Positions 45,801-59,100 of a stretch of 64,000 bases of DNA are shown in pieces. This DNA is from Poecilobothrus nobilitatus. Taxonomy: Eukaryota > Arthropoda > Insecta > Diptera > Dolichopodidae. How positions within the stretch are numbered: the first letter of the stretch is position 1; each line of letters opens with the position of its first letter. A program made the position numbers and the translations under genes. The stretch is from assembly GCA_947095535.1 (NCBI GenBank), contig OX352774.1, positions 32,690,496 to 32,754,495 of the forward strand. Direction: 5' to 3'. Below the pieces are notes generated by a model. The model had not been told where the DNA came from, searched no databases, and saw only the letters and a program-made list of their open reading frames with translations.

Positions 45801-48800
45801 TTTTTCTTTTTGTATTTTTTGATACGTTACTATTTTTTTTTTTTTTTTGTTTTTTAATAAATTAAGCTTGTCTTTTTGCTGTGGTTTTTTTTTTTTTTTA
45901 TTCGGAAATAATTTAAATGGAAAATAACAGTGAGTGCATATAATTTTTCAAATAAACTTATGTTTAAATATAATTTATATTATTGTTTTTGAAAAATTTT
46001 AAACCATTATATACATTTTTTTATTTTTAATATTTCTTTATTTTTTTTTTTTTTTGTTTGTGGTTCATTTTAAATTTTATTTTCGAAAATTTTCCATTTT
46101 ATTTAATTTACATATAATTTTCAAAATGTTGTTTGTATATAATCTATTTTTTTCAAATGATTGATTTTGATTTTGAATGATGAGAAGAAAATGTGTCCCA
46201 GTGTATGTTTTATAAATTTTTTCTATATTGTAAAAAAAAAAATAATTCAATACTCTTTACATATCTTATTGAAGGTTTATTATATATTATTTATATGTAT
46301 ATTACATATTTAGGGTTTTATTTAAAATTTCAAAAAAAAAAAAAAATTTGTAAAACATAAATTTTTTTTTTTTCTTTTTTTTTTTGTTAGAACAAAGAAA
46401 GATTTTTTTTTATTTTTCGTTTCTGTTTCTTTTAAATGGTTGATTATGTGAAAAATCAAAATTTAAATTAAAATTTCAAAAAAAAAAAAAAAAAAAAAAA
46501 AATTAACAAGAATCTAAAAAAAAAATAAAAGAAATTATAAAAAGGATATAAATTCTCAAAAATAATAAAAATTTTTTGTTTTTTTTTGTTTTTTTATTTT
46601 CTTATGAATTTTATTATAGTTAAATTTATATTATTTTTATTTTTTTTTTATTTTATTTAAATAGTCTTATACATTTCTATAGGGCATTGGTTGTTATTTT
46701 TAACTTTTATATTTTGGTTTCCTTTTTTTTTTTTGTTTTGTGAAATATTCAAATATTCATTATATAATTTTTATATTACATGATTAATTAAAATGCGTGT
46801 ATTTAATAAAATAAAATTTAAATTAAAATGTTTAAACTTTGTATTTTTCGTTTTTAATAAAGAAAAAGAATTCTAAAAAACGAAAAAAAAAATTAAAGCA
46901 AATTTGAATTAAAAAAAAAAAAAAGAAAACAAAAATGTGTAAATAACAATTTTTTTTTTACCAATCATTTGTTTTTTTCGTTTTTTGTAATATTAAAAAT
47001 TTGAATTTTGGGATAATAACAATTTTTATTTATAATACCAGCCAAATAAACTTAATTTTGAATTTTTGAATTTTTTTTGTTTTATAAATCGATTTTTTTT
47101 TTTGTTTTTTTTTTTTTTTTTTTTAAGATTTTATATATAAATAATATGAATTTTTTTGTTTTTGAAAAATAATTATGAATTGGATTCGATCAATATAGCA
47201 TTAGTAATAATTAATTATTTTGTGAGTAGTATTTTATTAACTCTAATTTCTTAAAAGAATAGAAAATGAAAAAAAAAAAAATAGTAATTATAGAATAAAT
47301 TTATTTAATTATGGGTATTTAGGAATTTTTTTTGTTTTTTTTTTTAATTTCTTTGAATATTCAATATATTAATGTTTATACTATGTGTTAATAGAAAAAA
47401 AAAAAATTTTAAAAACAAATCAATTGAATTTTTTTTTAAATTGACACCAAAAAAAACAAAAAAAAAAAAAAACCTATTAATATTATTTTTTAATAAACCC
47501 CACCAATTCTTGAATAATGGTTTTGTTTTTGATTGAATAATGGTTGTTGTTTGAAATAATGCTTTGTTTTTTTTTCTTTTCTTAGTCATTTCGGAAAAAA
47601 AAATCAAAAGAATATAAAAACTTTTTCTCAACCCCACCCCCTCCCCTAGAAACACTTTTAAGCTTAATAGCTTAAAAAAAAAAATATGACACTTTTTTGT
47701 AACACTGTAACTATATGATTAATCATTACCATTTTATGAAATTATAAAATTGCTAAAAAAAAAAAAAAAGTGACATTTTCCAAATTTAAAATGAAAGGTT
47801 TCTAGACCCTTTCCCCACCCCTGGAAAAACTTTTAATTGTTTTTTTTTTTATCAAATATGTAAATATAAATAAAGAAGTAAATTTAAATTACCATATTTG
47901 ATTTTCTTTCTCTATTAATAGGTTTTTTTTTTTTTTTTTTTTTTTTTTGTTTGTTTTAAAATAAAAACTAAAAGGACAAAAAGAAAAAAAAAAAAAATAT
48001 ATAATATGTAATTCATTATTGTTTTAAAATTAGAAAAAAAAAAAAGTATTTTTTTCTTATTTTTCATTAGATATTTTTTAATTCAATTAATAATAATTTA
48101 TTTATTTATTCATTTTTTTTTTGTTTTTTTTTTTTTTTTTTTGTTTTTTCATACTTTTGTAATTTATACTAAGTATATACATATAATAATATTATTTTAA
48201 TATTTATTTATTTATATATATATATATATTGATTTATATGTATAGTTATAGATATATATATTATATATATTTTTTGTTTAATTTCAATTTCAACTAACTA
48301 TAATTTTAATAATAATAATAATAATTTTTTTTTTTTTTAATTTTTTACAATAAAATTTTGTTTTTTAATACAATTTTTTTTTTAAATATATATATATATA
48401 TGTATATCTTTTATAATTAATAATAATTTGTTTTTGTTTTCCTTATTTGCTGTTTTTTTTTTTTTTTTTTTTTTTTTAATTTGTTAAATTTAAATTAAAT
48501 TTATTCCTTGTTTTTTTTTATATTAAATTGTTTTTTTTTTTTTTTTTAAATAATTAATTTACATAATATATAATTTATAGAATAAATTTTCCTTATTTTT
48601 TTTTGTTTTATTTTACATATTTTTAATATTAATTTTATTTCATTTTTAGTTACATATACATATATATTATATATATTATATACATATATATTGTTTTTTT
48701 TTATTTAATAATATTCAGGATTTAGGTTTTGTTTAAAAGATTTCTTCATTGTGTTTATTTTTCCATTATTTTGTTTTTTTTTGTTTTTATATTAATAATG

Positions 48801-49342
48801 GGTTATTTAAAAATATAATATTTATATAATTAGTATATCAAATATAATAATTTGATTTTATTATTAATTTTTTTATTTTTGTTTTGTAATTTATGAATTG
48901 TTTGATTTTTGTTTTGTTTTTTTTTTTATTTTTTTTTTTTTATATATTTTTGGTTATTGCCTTTTTGGTTGCTGGTTTGAGTTGCTGCTCTCTGTTTGCT
49001 CTTTTGCTAGCATATATAGTTGCGCAATTGTTGTTGGTTAAAAAAGGATCGTTAAATATTTTAATATATATATAGATATATATATATATATTATATAGCA
49101 CAACAAATTTTTTTTTTTTTATTAATTTATTTATAATGATTTTTCTTTGTTTGGTTTTTTTTTTTTTTTTTGTTTAATTTGTTGTAGTTTATTGTTTTTT
49201 TTTTTTTAAAAAAACTTTATGTCAGTGCTTGCTACTTGTTGCTGCTGCTGCTGATGCTGTTATATATTTTATGAATAAAGTATTTGGTAAATATATTAAT
49301 TATAGTATGTCGTCTTATTTATTTTTTTTTTTTTTTTGCATT
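39863..49342. other. Gene desert and probable Pdk1 3' flank
   Basis: About 9.5 kb of homopolymer-rich and (TA)n-rich DNA. Apart from the small candidate at 40901-41243 there is no protein-like frame. Near the Pdk1 stop a minus-strand AATAAA lies at 49323-49318, and a (GCT)n-like patch lies at 49230-49260, probably in Pdk1 3' UTR. Confidence 0.45.
40901..41243 (-). pseudogene. Possible small broken gene, unknown function
   Basis: Two ATG-started minus-strand frames adjoin. The first (41243-41160, 27 codons) reads MSSLVRVLLINNPFRLKELR..., a basic, amphipathic start like a mitochondrial presequence. The second (41152-40901) begins MQTIATNIADISNKKIND and includes FLAPREKVSGVNRF before degenerating into a Phe run. 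They lie in different frames, and the second frame is open upstream of its ATG to within a few codons of the first frame's end, so one indel could have split a single ~90-residue protein. Codon variety is higher than in nearby chance frames. I do not recognise the family; it could also be chance. Confidence 0.25.
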
Positions 49343-52300
49343 TTATTGTGATAATAATGCTGCAAGATTACTACTACTACAATTGGAATATGTTTGTTGT
49401 CGAACATTTTCAATAGCATTCACCCATTTTAATGCATAACCATCTGGATCTTCAAGATAGTATGTACGATTTGGCTAAAAATATACAAAAAAAAAAAAAA
49501 AAAATAAATAAATAATTTTGTTTAATATGTATATTTACAAGATATATATATATATCTATTAATAATGAATTAATTAAAATTTGTTTTTTTTTTTTTTTTG
49601 TATTTTTAATTTAATGCATTTCACGAATAATAAAAAAGAAAAAAACTGAATTTAATTTTAGAAATTTATTGTGGGAAAATTTTAATTTTATTTCGAAGCA
49701 CTCCTCTCTTTTATTATTTACTTATTTAAAAAAAAAATCAAAACTGATTACTAATAAATATTTTTGTATTAATTTCAGAATCGTAAAATTTTTTTTTGTT
49801 TTTTTTTTTTTTTTTTTTGAAGATCGATTTTAAGACCGACTTGTTTTATTCATTTTTGTTAAAAACCACTTAATTATTTAATTTTTATTTAAAAAAGAAA
49901 AAAAAAAAATCAAAAACGTGCTGTTTTATTAAAATATATCGGATATTAATAAAATATTTTTGATATAAATATTTGTTTTTTTTTTTTTATATAAATATTC
50001 AAAAATGAAATAAGAATAAAAATAAATCAAGATGGAATTAATAATAATAAAAATTAAACAATAAAATTCTTATTATTATTTAATTTTTTAATAGTCAAAC
50101 GAAACCGGAACAAAAAAAGGAATATATATTTGAATTTTTTTTTTGTATCTTTTTTCAGTGATTAGTGTTACCATAAATTATTTCTAATTCTACCGATAAA
50201 TATTTTTATCCTTATGGTTAAAATGAAGTCTCAAACACTTTTTAAACTAAAATATACTAAAAAATTTACTTGAAAGCTTTGAAATATATAAAGAATTTGA
50301 TTCAGAACTTCCCTTTGTCTTTTTAATTTAAATTCTGAACGTTTTTAGATGTCAAATTTTATTAAAAGACCAGAAAGAAAAGGATTTGGGAGTAAAAATT
50401 TTTATTAATGGATTTTAAAAACATCCATATTTCTTACTATTTTTTTTTGTTTTGGATTCAATGAATTTAATTATATACATAAATATTTAACTATTATCCA
50501 AATTATCATACACAATACACAATTATGATTTAAATGAATTTATCCAACCTGTACAACAACTGTATTTAGAGGATCACGTATTACAAATTATCGCGATAAT
50601 AAAATTTTATGTTTTAAATGGTTTCCTATTGTAAATAATCGAAAAAAAAAACTCATAGAAACAAAAAAAAAAAAAAAAGCTTTAAAAATGAAGGGAAGGA
50701 ATGGATTGAGTGAGGGTTGAGGGATCGGAAAGTAATTATTGAAAATTTGCATAAATTTAATACCGTTAATAATAACACAAAAAAAAAAATTACGGCACGT
50801 GTTATGTTTTATTAATATTTTATTTCAAAAAAAAAGAATATAAAAAATAAATAAAAAGCTTTTAATGAGGTGTAAAGTTCACGATAAATACAAAAAAAAA
50901 AAAAAATATCAAATCTTATTTTCAAAACAAGTTATTTTTTTTTATCTATAGAATAAAAAAAAAAAAAAATTCTTACCGTATGAACAAAAAATATTTTGAA
51001 ATTTTTTGGTTCAACTCTTAATTCTGGACTCCATGGTATTTCACCTTTTTTAACCATTGCAACTGGATCAACATATACTAATTTTGGACCAGTTAATAAT
51101 AATAACATACGTTTTCTAGCAAATAATCCTTTACGTTTATTAACAAAACCTTTTTTTAATATTAATTCACCATCAGTAAATGCATTCCATTTATCTGCTT
51201 TTTGAGCCTCAAGACGATTTTTCATATCAGTTTCAGTTAAATTAAAATTATCTAAAGAAAAGAAGAAAAATTATTATTAATTTTATTTGATTTGATGATT
51301 TTTTTTTTTTTTTTTGTGTAATTTTTTTTTTTTTTTATAAATTAATAATTTTTTCTTTTTTTTTAGATTTTTAAATTTAACATACTTTTTGGTTCAGTCT
51401 TATCTCCTGTTTCACTTCTTATTAAATCCCAACCAATTAATTCTGTATAACGTTTATCACCAAAACCAGGTTCTAAATTATCTGGTACTCTATAATCACT
51501 ATGTAAATCATCTTCTTTATTTGTACCAGGTAAATATGGATATATTGTTGGTGGTGTTTGTGAACGTAATGAATCCCAATTAATACCATCAAAAAATGGA
51601 TGTGTTCGTATACTTTCATAACAACCAATTTTATCTTGGGAACCTAAACGTTCTTCTGGTTTTAATTTTAATAAATTTTTGACTAGATCTTTAGCATTTT
51701 CATCAAAACCTTCAGGAAATTCTAAATTTAAATTTAAAATTTGTTTAAATATTAAAAATTCTGCATTGCCACGAAATGGTGGAAGACCAGATATCATTTG
51801 ATATATAATACAACCTAATGCCCATAAATCACATGATGGTGTTATTTCACCATCTTGTAATATTTCTGGTGATACATATTGTGCTGTACCAACAAAACTA
51901 CATCTACGATGTCTTGTTCTTGTTTGAGCTTCTTCATTTTCAGTATCATTATGTAAACGATGATTATTATATTTATTACTACGATAATTATTTGTTGATG
52001 ATGATGTTGTTGTTGTTGTTGTTGTTGCTGCTGCTGATGATGATGTTGATGTTGATTGTTTATTATTACTATTATTACTAGAATTACTACTACTATTACT
52101 ACAACTACTATTATTATTATTTATTGGTGATGATTTTGTTGATAATGATGATGATGATGATGATGTTATTGTTATTGTTGTTCCTGTTGATACTGTTGAT
52201 AATAATGATGTTGACGATGATGATGATGATGGTTGCATTGTTGATAATGTTCCTGTTGTTGATGTTATATACATATCACGATTATTATCAAGAATTTTTG

Positions 52301-52654
52301 CTGAACCAAAATCAGCTATTAATGTATGCATATTTTCATCTAATAAAATATTTTCTGGTTTTAAATCACGATGTACAATACCACGTTTATGCATATTTTC
52401 ACATGCTAATACCAATTCAGCAGCATAATGTTGTGTTACTTCCAAATCAAATGAACCAACTTTAATTATATGTGGTAATAGATCACCATTTTTGGCATAT
52501 GTCATTACAAAATATAAACGAGTTTCATCCTGGAATGTACAATATAAATTTACAAAACCGGGACAATTACTCATACGATGCATAACTTCACGTTCTCTTC
52601 TAACATATTCTTGTTTCTTTTCACGTAAAATAAGATTTTTTTCACAAACTTTAA
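49343..52654 (-). CDS. Pdk1: 3-phosphoinositide-dependent protein kinase 1 (PDK1), last three coding exons, 5' partial
   Basis: PDK1 phosphorylates the activation loop of Akt, S6K and other AGC kinases at the plasma membrane in insulin/PI3K signalling. Exons in transcript order are 52654-51386, 51251-50977 and 49474-49343. Their introns are phase 1 and phase 0, with GT-AG borders. The first exon starts at the beta-3 lysine (IKVCEK), then helix C (RREREVM), TFQDE of the PIF-pocket side, [11 protein letters not shown], and the activation segment [12 protein letters not shown] whose Ser is the autophosphorylation site. Between DFG and that Ser lies a ~125-residue Ser/Thr/Asn-rich insertion. Exons 2 and 3 encode the phosphoinositide-binding PH domain ([16 protein letters not shown], then [17 protein letters not shown]); the short C-terminus ends AALLSQ. 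The N-terminus with the glycine-rich loop is missing and was not found up to 64000. Confidence 0.95.
49475..50976 (-). other. Pdk1 last intron, 1.5 kb
   Basis: Donor ACG|GTAAGA and acceptor TTTTAG|CCA are seen directly, and the joined reading (FFVHT-PNRTYY) is the conserved PH-domain sequence. The intron is homopolymer-rich. It contains a 14-bp palindrome, ATTATCGCGATAAT (50587-50600), and a purine-rich patch near 50690-50740. Confidence 0.85.
51902..52283 (-). repeat. Coding low-complexity insertion in the PDK1 activation segment
   Basis: Trinucleotide arrays (TGT/TGA/TAT/TGC types on the plus strand) translate into Ser, Thr, Asn and Ala runs between DFG and the activation-loop Ser. The array stays in frame. 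Its last part (RTRHRRCSF) returns to a basic stretch before the conserved motif. Confidence 0.9.
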
Positions 52655-53070
52655 CTGGAAATAAAAATAAAAAAATAAAAATTAAATAAAAACTTAGTTA
52701 TTTAGTTGAATTTTTTTTTTTGTAAGTACATATAATATCTATTAATTAAAAAAGTAAAATTAAAATACAATAAATTGATTTGCCATTTACCCTCCTCTCC
52801 ACCCCTCTTTTCTATCTTTGAGTTCATCACTGATAAGATATTATAAGACCTTTTTTTTTACGAATTTTTACGAAAAAAAAAGTGAAATCTATGGAAGTAC
52901 ATATCAAAAAAAAAAAAAAAAAAAAAAAAAAAACATTGGGTTTTTCTTTTGATTGAATTGAAACATAAAAATTTAATAATAATATTCCTGGAAATTTGAT
53001 TACAAAGTCACGAAAAAAACATATATACACACATACACTTGTATTATAAACACATAAAAGGAATTTATTC

Positions 53071-53104
<34 letters not shown>

Positions 53105-56100
53105 TTTGTAAAACAACTTGTCATATCCGCTTTTTTAATTGATAAGGAAATCATTTATTATGGTTTTGACAATTTTATGAATGAAGAATTGATAATAAAA
53201 AAAATACAAAAAAAATGTAAATATATATATACATATTACATATATTTTAATAAAAAAATTTTCTTTTTTTTTTTTTAATTTTAAAAATATTTGCTACATA
53301 TTGTATACATACAATAAATACACATATATATTTCTTTCTTTTTATTTTTTCCCTTTCGAACATTCAATTTTGACGCCATATACAAAAAAAAAAAAAAAAC
53401 TTTTTTTTTTAAACTTAAGATATGTGCCAATTATTTATTTAAGTTAAAAAAAAAAAAAAAAAAAAAATTATCTCATATTTACAATATGACAAACATATTT
53501 ATGAAAAAAAATTTTATTGCATAATGACATCATAAGATAATAATCATACAAAATTTTTTATCATATTTAACAATTTTTATACAAATATACGTATGTATAT
53601 AATGTATACATTATGTATGATTAAATGTTTGATATCATTTAAGTTATTCTGAACTATAATACCCCTTCTAAAACTTTTGAATATAAATCCAGACCCCAGG
53701 GTAAAATTCATAGGTAAATTATATTTTTGAATAAGAATTTTTTTTTTTTTTAATATTTAAATTTAATATTCGAAAATCAATTTCGAATCATCAGAATTTA
53801 AATTAGTTAAGTTTAACCATAGCTTTTCATTTAATGTACGAAAGTCAAAGTCAAATTTTTATTAATAAAATGACAGATCTAATTAGATCTAAGATTCATT
53901 ATTATATGACGTTAAAGAACATAACTGAACTGATAAGATGATAAAGTTTCATTCATAATATACAAAAAAAAAAAAAAACTTTCGAATTTCCTTCGCGTTT
54001 TTCCTTCTTTTTTTTTTTTTTTACCAAAATTATAAAATTAAATTAATAAAACTTCGAATTTTTGTAATTAATAAAATATTTATCAATATAAAAAAAAAAT
54101 ATACATAGGTATGGATGTACATACATACATATATATATATATACATATATGTTTGTATATTGTATACTTTTTTTTTATAAAATTTATTTGATAAGAAATA
54201 TGTTCGCTTACTGTTTTTTCTTTCTTTTCTCTTTTGTTTCCTTTTTTTTTTTATTTTTTTGACTTTTCATTCATAATTTTTTTTTTTTATAACTTTTGTT
54301 TATTTTTGTATTGACAAGTACGTTTTTTTTTTTATTTTTTTTTTTTTTTGTAAATTTTTAGCTTATTTTATTATTTTTTTTTTTTTATATTTCTGCCTAT
54401 TATTATTCTTTTAACCTAAATATTTTCTTTGATTTCAGTACAAAAAAAAAATCTAAAGCCAAGAAAAAGCCAAAAAAAAAAAAATTATTAAACAAGTCCA
54501 AATATTGGTACGTTAACAAAAAAATGTATATGAATATAAACTTTAGATATACCCAATATATATATATATATATATATAAATATATTAAGAATATATATTT
54601 TCCAATCAACTTGTGGTATACTATCTATACACAACAGGTAAAGAATTCATTGAAGTATTCGATCGTATCGAAATACCGTTAAAAAACAAAGGTATTTAAT
54701 AAAATAAAAAAAAATAAAAATTAATAAAAAGAAAAAAGAAATATTTTTAAACCATTCACTTTTTTTTTTTTTTTTCTTTTTTGATTATTATTATTGCTTT
54801 TTCTCTTTTAAAGCAACATATTAAATATGTTAATAATAATTTTTCATAAAAAACATAAATCAAAACTCATTATTAACTTTGTTTCAAATATTTTCATTTC
54901 GTTTAACGTTTTTTTTTGTTTGTTTGTTTATCGATTAAAGTTTGGAAAGCTTTATAGGGAATGTATCAAAATAAAAAAAAAAGGTGACCATACGTTATTA
55001 AAAGTTTAGTTATGAATGTTGAAAGAAACAACGAGTATTTATTAGAAACGTTGTACTTTTCGTTTCATATCCTCTTTTCGATAGTATGAGTACTCTCATA
55101 AATATTCGTGTGGCTTGGGCGTTATAATATTGTTTTAAGGATAAAAATAGATCTTCTGTACCAACATTTCTTTTTTTTTTTTTTTATTTTATTATTAAAA
55201 AAAATGTTATTTCCTTAAATTTCAACATTTTTTTTTAGAATTTGATCATATTAGTAATTCGAGTTTATTACCTTCCCTCACCCTATATATTTTCAATAGA
55301 CACTTAATCTTTCATTAGTTGAGGTTTTTTCTCCTGTTGTTATTATTTTACTTTCTTTTTATTGTAATTTCGAAAATATTCGTAAATGAGAAAACTAAAT
55401 CATTATTTATCATTTCATTTTCGCATTTAAAATTTCAAGATTTGAATTAATTTTTTAAATAATACGAATAATAACTATCTATATTATTTTTTATTTTTTT
55501 TTTTTATCAATCGAAAAACAAAATTCTACACCATTCAAAAAATATTTAAATTACAAAAACCATATTTTTGTTTTTGATTTTCCCGCCAATTACAAAATGT
55601 TTTAATTTTCTTCTTTTTTTTTTTTGTATTTTTCTTTTTTATTTATTATTAAAACCAATAATATTTGTTTTAAAATTGCCGTTTAGTTCAAACAAAATAA
55701 GAATTAAAAAAAAAAAAAAAAGAAAAAAAAAACTACACACTAACAAAAAAACAAAAAATACGTACATAGATATATATTTTTTTTTTAAATAAAAATTTAT
55801 TCAAAGTGCATATGAAAACAACTTAACTATGTAACACGTGATTCAAATTCAATCTGGTTTATAAGACATTCTTTAAGTTAAAATTTAATAATAATCAAAA
55901 TAACAGCATCTACATAACTGCGACTAAAAATATAAATAACAGCAATAAAAGAAAAGAAAAGAAAAAAAAAAACGTTTGGAATGCGCTGATCTCAAAATTC
56001 AAAATATCAAACAAAATATAAACAAACACTTAAAAAAAATTAAGGCTACGTATTACGTATTTCACTTCTTAAAAAAAAAAAAAAAAAACAAAAAAAAAAA

Positions 56101-59100
56101 ATATTTCAAGTGTCATTGATCCTTCTTTTTTTTTTTTTGTTATTCTTATTTAAAAGATAAATTATGTATCTTTTAAACTTACTATTTTATTTTTTTTTAA
56201 TTTTCCTTTCTTTTCTTCTGTGCTATGGCAGAGAAATAAGAAATGAAAACGACTTTATTTTTTATTTAAGACCCCCCGATAATCAATCCCGTCCCTTTAA
56301 CGTTTTTCTCGATATTTTAAACCTCTTCTCTTTTTCTCAATTTCTATCACTCATTTCTTCTCTCTTGCACTCTCTCTCCCTTCTATTATTAAAAATGTTT
56401 TTTTTTATTAAATTGAAATAATTTTTTAAACTCGAATTTCTCAACAAGTCAAACAAAAAACAATAATTTCAATTCCAATTTAATGAGGTTTTTGTTTTTT
56501 CTTCAATTTTTTTCCTCCTCATGATTATCATAATCATCATCATTATGATCATTGTATTCAATATTGTTGTAAATAATACCGCACACAGAAAAATTGAATT
56601 TGAAATATAAGTCTAACTAAACTAATATCAATTTAAAAATAAAAACCTTGTTATGCCACGCTTTATTTTGCGCAGCATACCACCAATAATATTATTATGA
56701 TGATGATGATGATGATGCACAAGATACATTCTTAGTTACGAGTATAAAACATAATATAAATACAAAAATAAAATTGATCATCATTATTATTGCATTATTT
56801 ATTGGATACACATATAAATAACATTTTAATGTTGCACCATCTTTTTTTTTTTTTTATTTTATTTTTTTTTTTATAATAACAAAAACAACAATTAATACGA
56901 ATATATAAAACAATATTCAACAAAACAAACAACTGTACAAGATCAGCTCAACAACAACAACAGTAAGAATAATAACAAAAGAAAAGATAAGCGCAACATA
57001 AATTTTCTTTTTCTTTTTTTTTTTTTTTTTGTTCAAGAAAAGATTTAAATCTAAACTTTAAAGAGTTGATGAAGTAAAAGAATGAAAAATCAAAGACAAG
57101 AACCAGAGGAGGCAGGAAATTTCCAAAATCCAAAAAAAAATTAAATAAGAACTATTTAAGTAATATAAGCATACAGAATAAAACGAAGACTGAGAACAAG
57201 AAAATTTAATATATGAGAAGGAGAAAAAGAGAAAGAGACGGAAAATAAAACTCAAGAAAAACAAAAAAAAAAAAAAAAAACTGAGGTTAAGAATTTAAAA
57301 AACAAAACAAAAATAAAAAATGCCCAAAAGATATTGAACTCTTGTAACACGTACAGTTGTTCCCATTAGATCATAATTCCTTCCGGCGTCTTATTTTGGT
57401 TTATTTTTTTACTTTTTTTTTTGTTTGAATCTTGGTTTAGGCTTCATTTAATTTTTTTTTTTCTCGGTTCTTTATTTATTTAATTTTAATTTTAACTCTT
57501 CATCTTCGTCTTCTTCTATTGGATATTATAAACAGAGTATACACTAAACTAGAATATACTATTGGTTACTGTTTCATATATTTTATTAGTAGTCTGTTTG
57601 TGTAAAGTATATGTCTAGTGGCGAGTAAGAGCATACTCAAATAAAATTATATAAAAAATGGCCCGCTATTTTAGAATTCATTTTTTTTTTCTTTTTTAAT
57701 ATCAGGACAGGATTCTATCAGGAGAGTGGAAAAGAAAAAGAAAAGAAAAAAAATAAAATAAAATAAAATTCTTTAATGTTTTAAATTCTCTTAAATTCTT
57801 TTTGATTGTTTCTTTTTTACACGATGTTTTTCATTTCTCTCAGAACAGAAACTTTTGGTTGGGCTAGTAGAAAATTCCAATGATCATCATCATTTTATAT
57901 AAACTTATAAAAGAATGTTTTATTTATGTGATTTCGTTTATTTTATTTATTTTGTTTATTTGAATATCTTGGCACACATAATTCATCTTCGAGCATTGGT
58001 TTAAAATTTAAGTTACAACATTAAAAGAAAAAGAATTTTTATACTCATTATGAGTTTTTTTTTTTTTTTTTTTTTTGTTTTTTTGTTTGAGTAGAAAAGA
58101 AAAATCTGGGAAGAATAAGATAATACCAGTCAAAAAAATTAATAAAGTAGTGCTGGGTCAATTGCCACATTAATACATGAATATATTGGATATACAGGTT
58201 TTTTTTTTTTTTTTTTTTTATGTTGATTCTGATGTCATCTAAATAATACATTGTAAAATGTATGTTGATTATGTTTAAATTTTGAGTTTAATGAACAAAC
58301 ATGGAAACAAAGGAACAGTTTAAAGTTTGAAGTCCCTTTTTCTAAGAAGAAGAGCAAAAAAAAAAAAAAAAACCAGCCAATTACAGTAGTATATGTAAAT
58401 TTTGAATATTAAAAAGACCTACCAAAATCAATGAGAAATATTTTCAAATAATGGATGCTGTTAGATTTACGGTTAGGCATATATGTAGATGATAAACATA
58501 ACATAGAGTTTCATACAGTTTTATTTTTAGGATTCTACTATCTCTACTATAAATTTGCATCTCTAAAATTTTTCTTAATTAAAATGAAAGAAAAAAAAAA
58601 TAAATACGTTAATATAAATAAAACAATTTAATAATATAAAAACTCAATTTATCTATAAGTACTTATTATGTACCTATACAAGTTTTAAAAGTACCCTATA
58701 ATTGATTTTAATTTCAATATTAAAATTTTATTTACGATAAGCGATTAAAAACATAAACAATTAAACTTCTAATACAGGTTAAAAAAAAAAAAAAAAAAAA
58801 ACCAAAAGATTTCTTTCGTTATATATACAGATGAATATGCAGTAATATATTACCATAACTTCACATTCTTTTCTCACCGTTTAAAAGAAAAATAAAAACA
58901 AAAAAAAAAAAAAAACAAAAACAAAAGTTTAAAACACGAAACAAAATAAAACCAAAAAAAAAATATGAAAATTTCTTAATTTTCATGAGAAATTTTATTT
59001 TACTTTTTTTTTTTTTGGTTTTCTTGTGTTGCAATGCATAATGTATATACATATAAAAACATTTATGAAAATGTTTATATACATTTTTTTGTTTTTAGTT

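Noticed and set aside
48893..49075. Hydrophobic 60-codon plus-strand frame
   Set aside because: Phe/Leu-rich translation of T runs opposite the likely Pdk1 3' UTR; composition explains it.
50530..50590. Minus-strand frame [14 protein letters not shown] as an alternative Pdk1 end
   Set aside because: Fifteen residues only, with no acceptor in front of it. The conserved PH-domain end is encoded by the exon at 49343-49474.
51818..52465. Plus-strand Met/Leu/Tyr-rich frames opposite Pdk1
   Set aside because: They are antisense shadows of the Pdk1 exon and its trinucleotide arrays.
56642..56729. His-rich minus-strand frame as a Pdk1 5' exon
   Set aside because: Arises from an (ATG)7 microsatellite; the donor-like AAG|GTTTTT is weak and the sequence has no kinase similarity.
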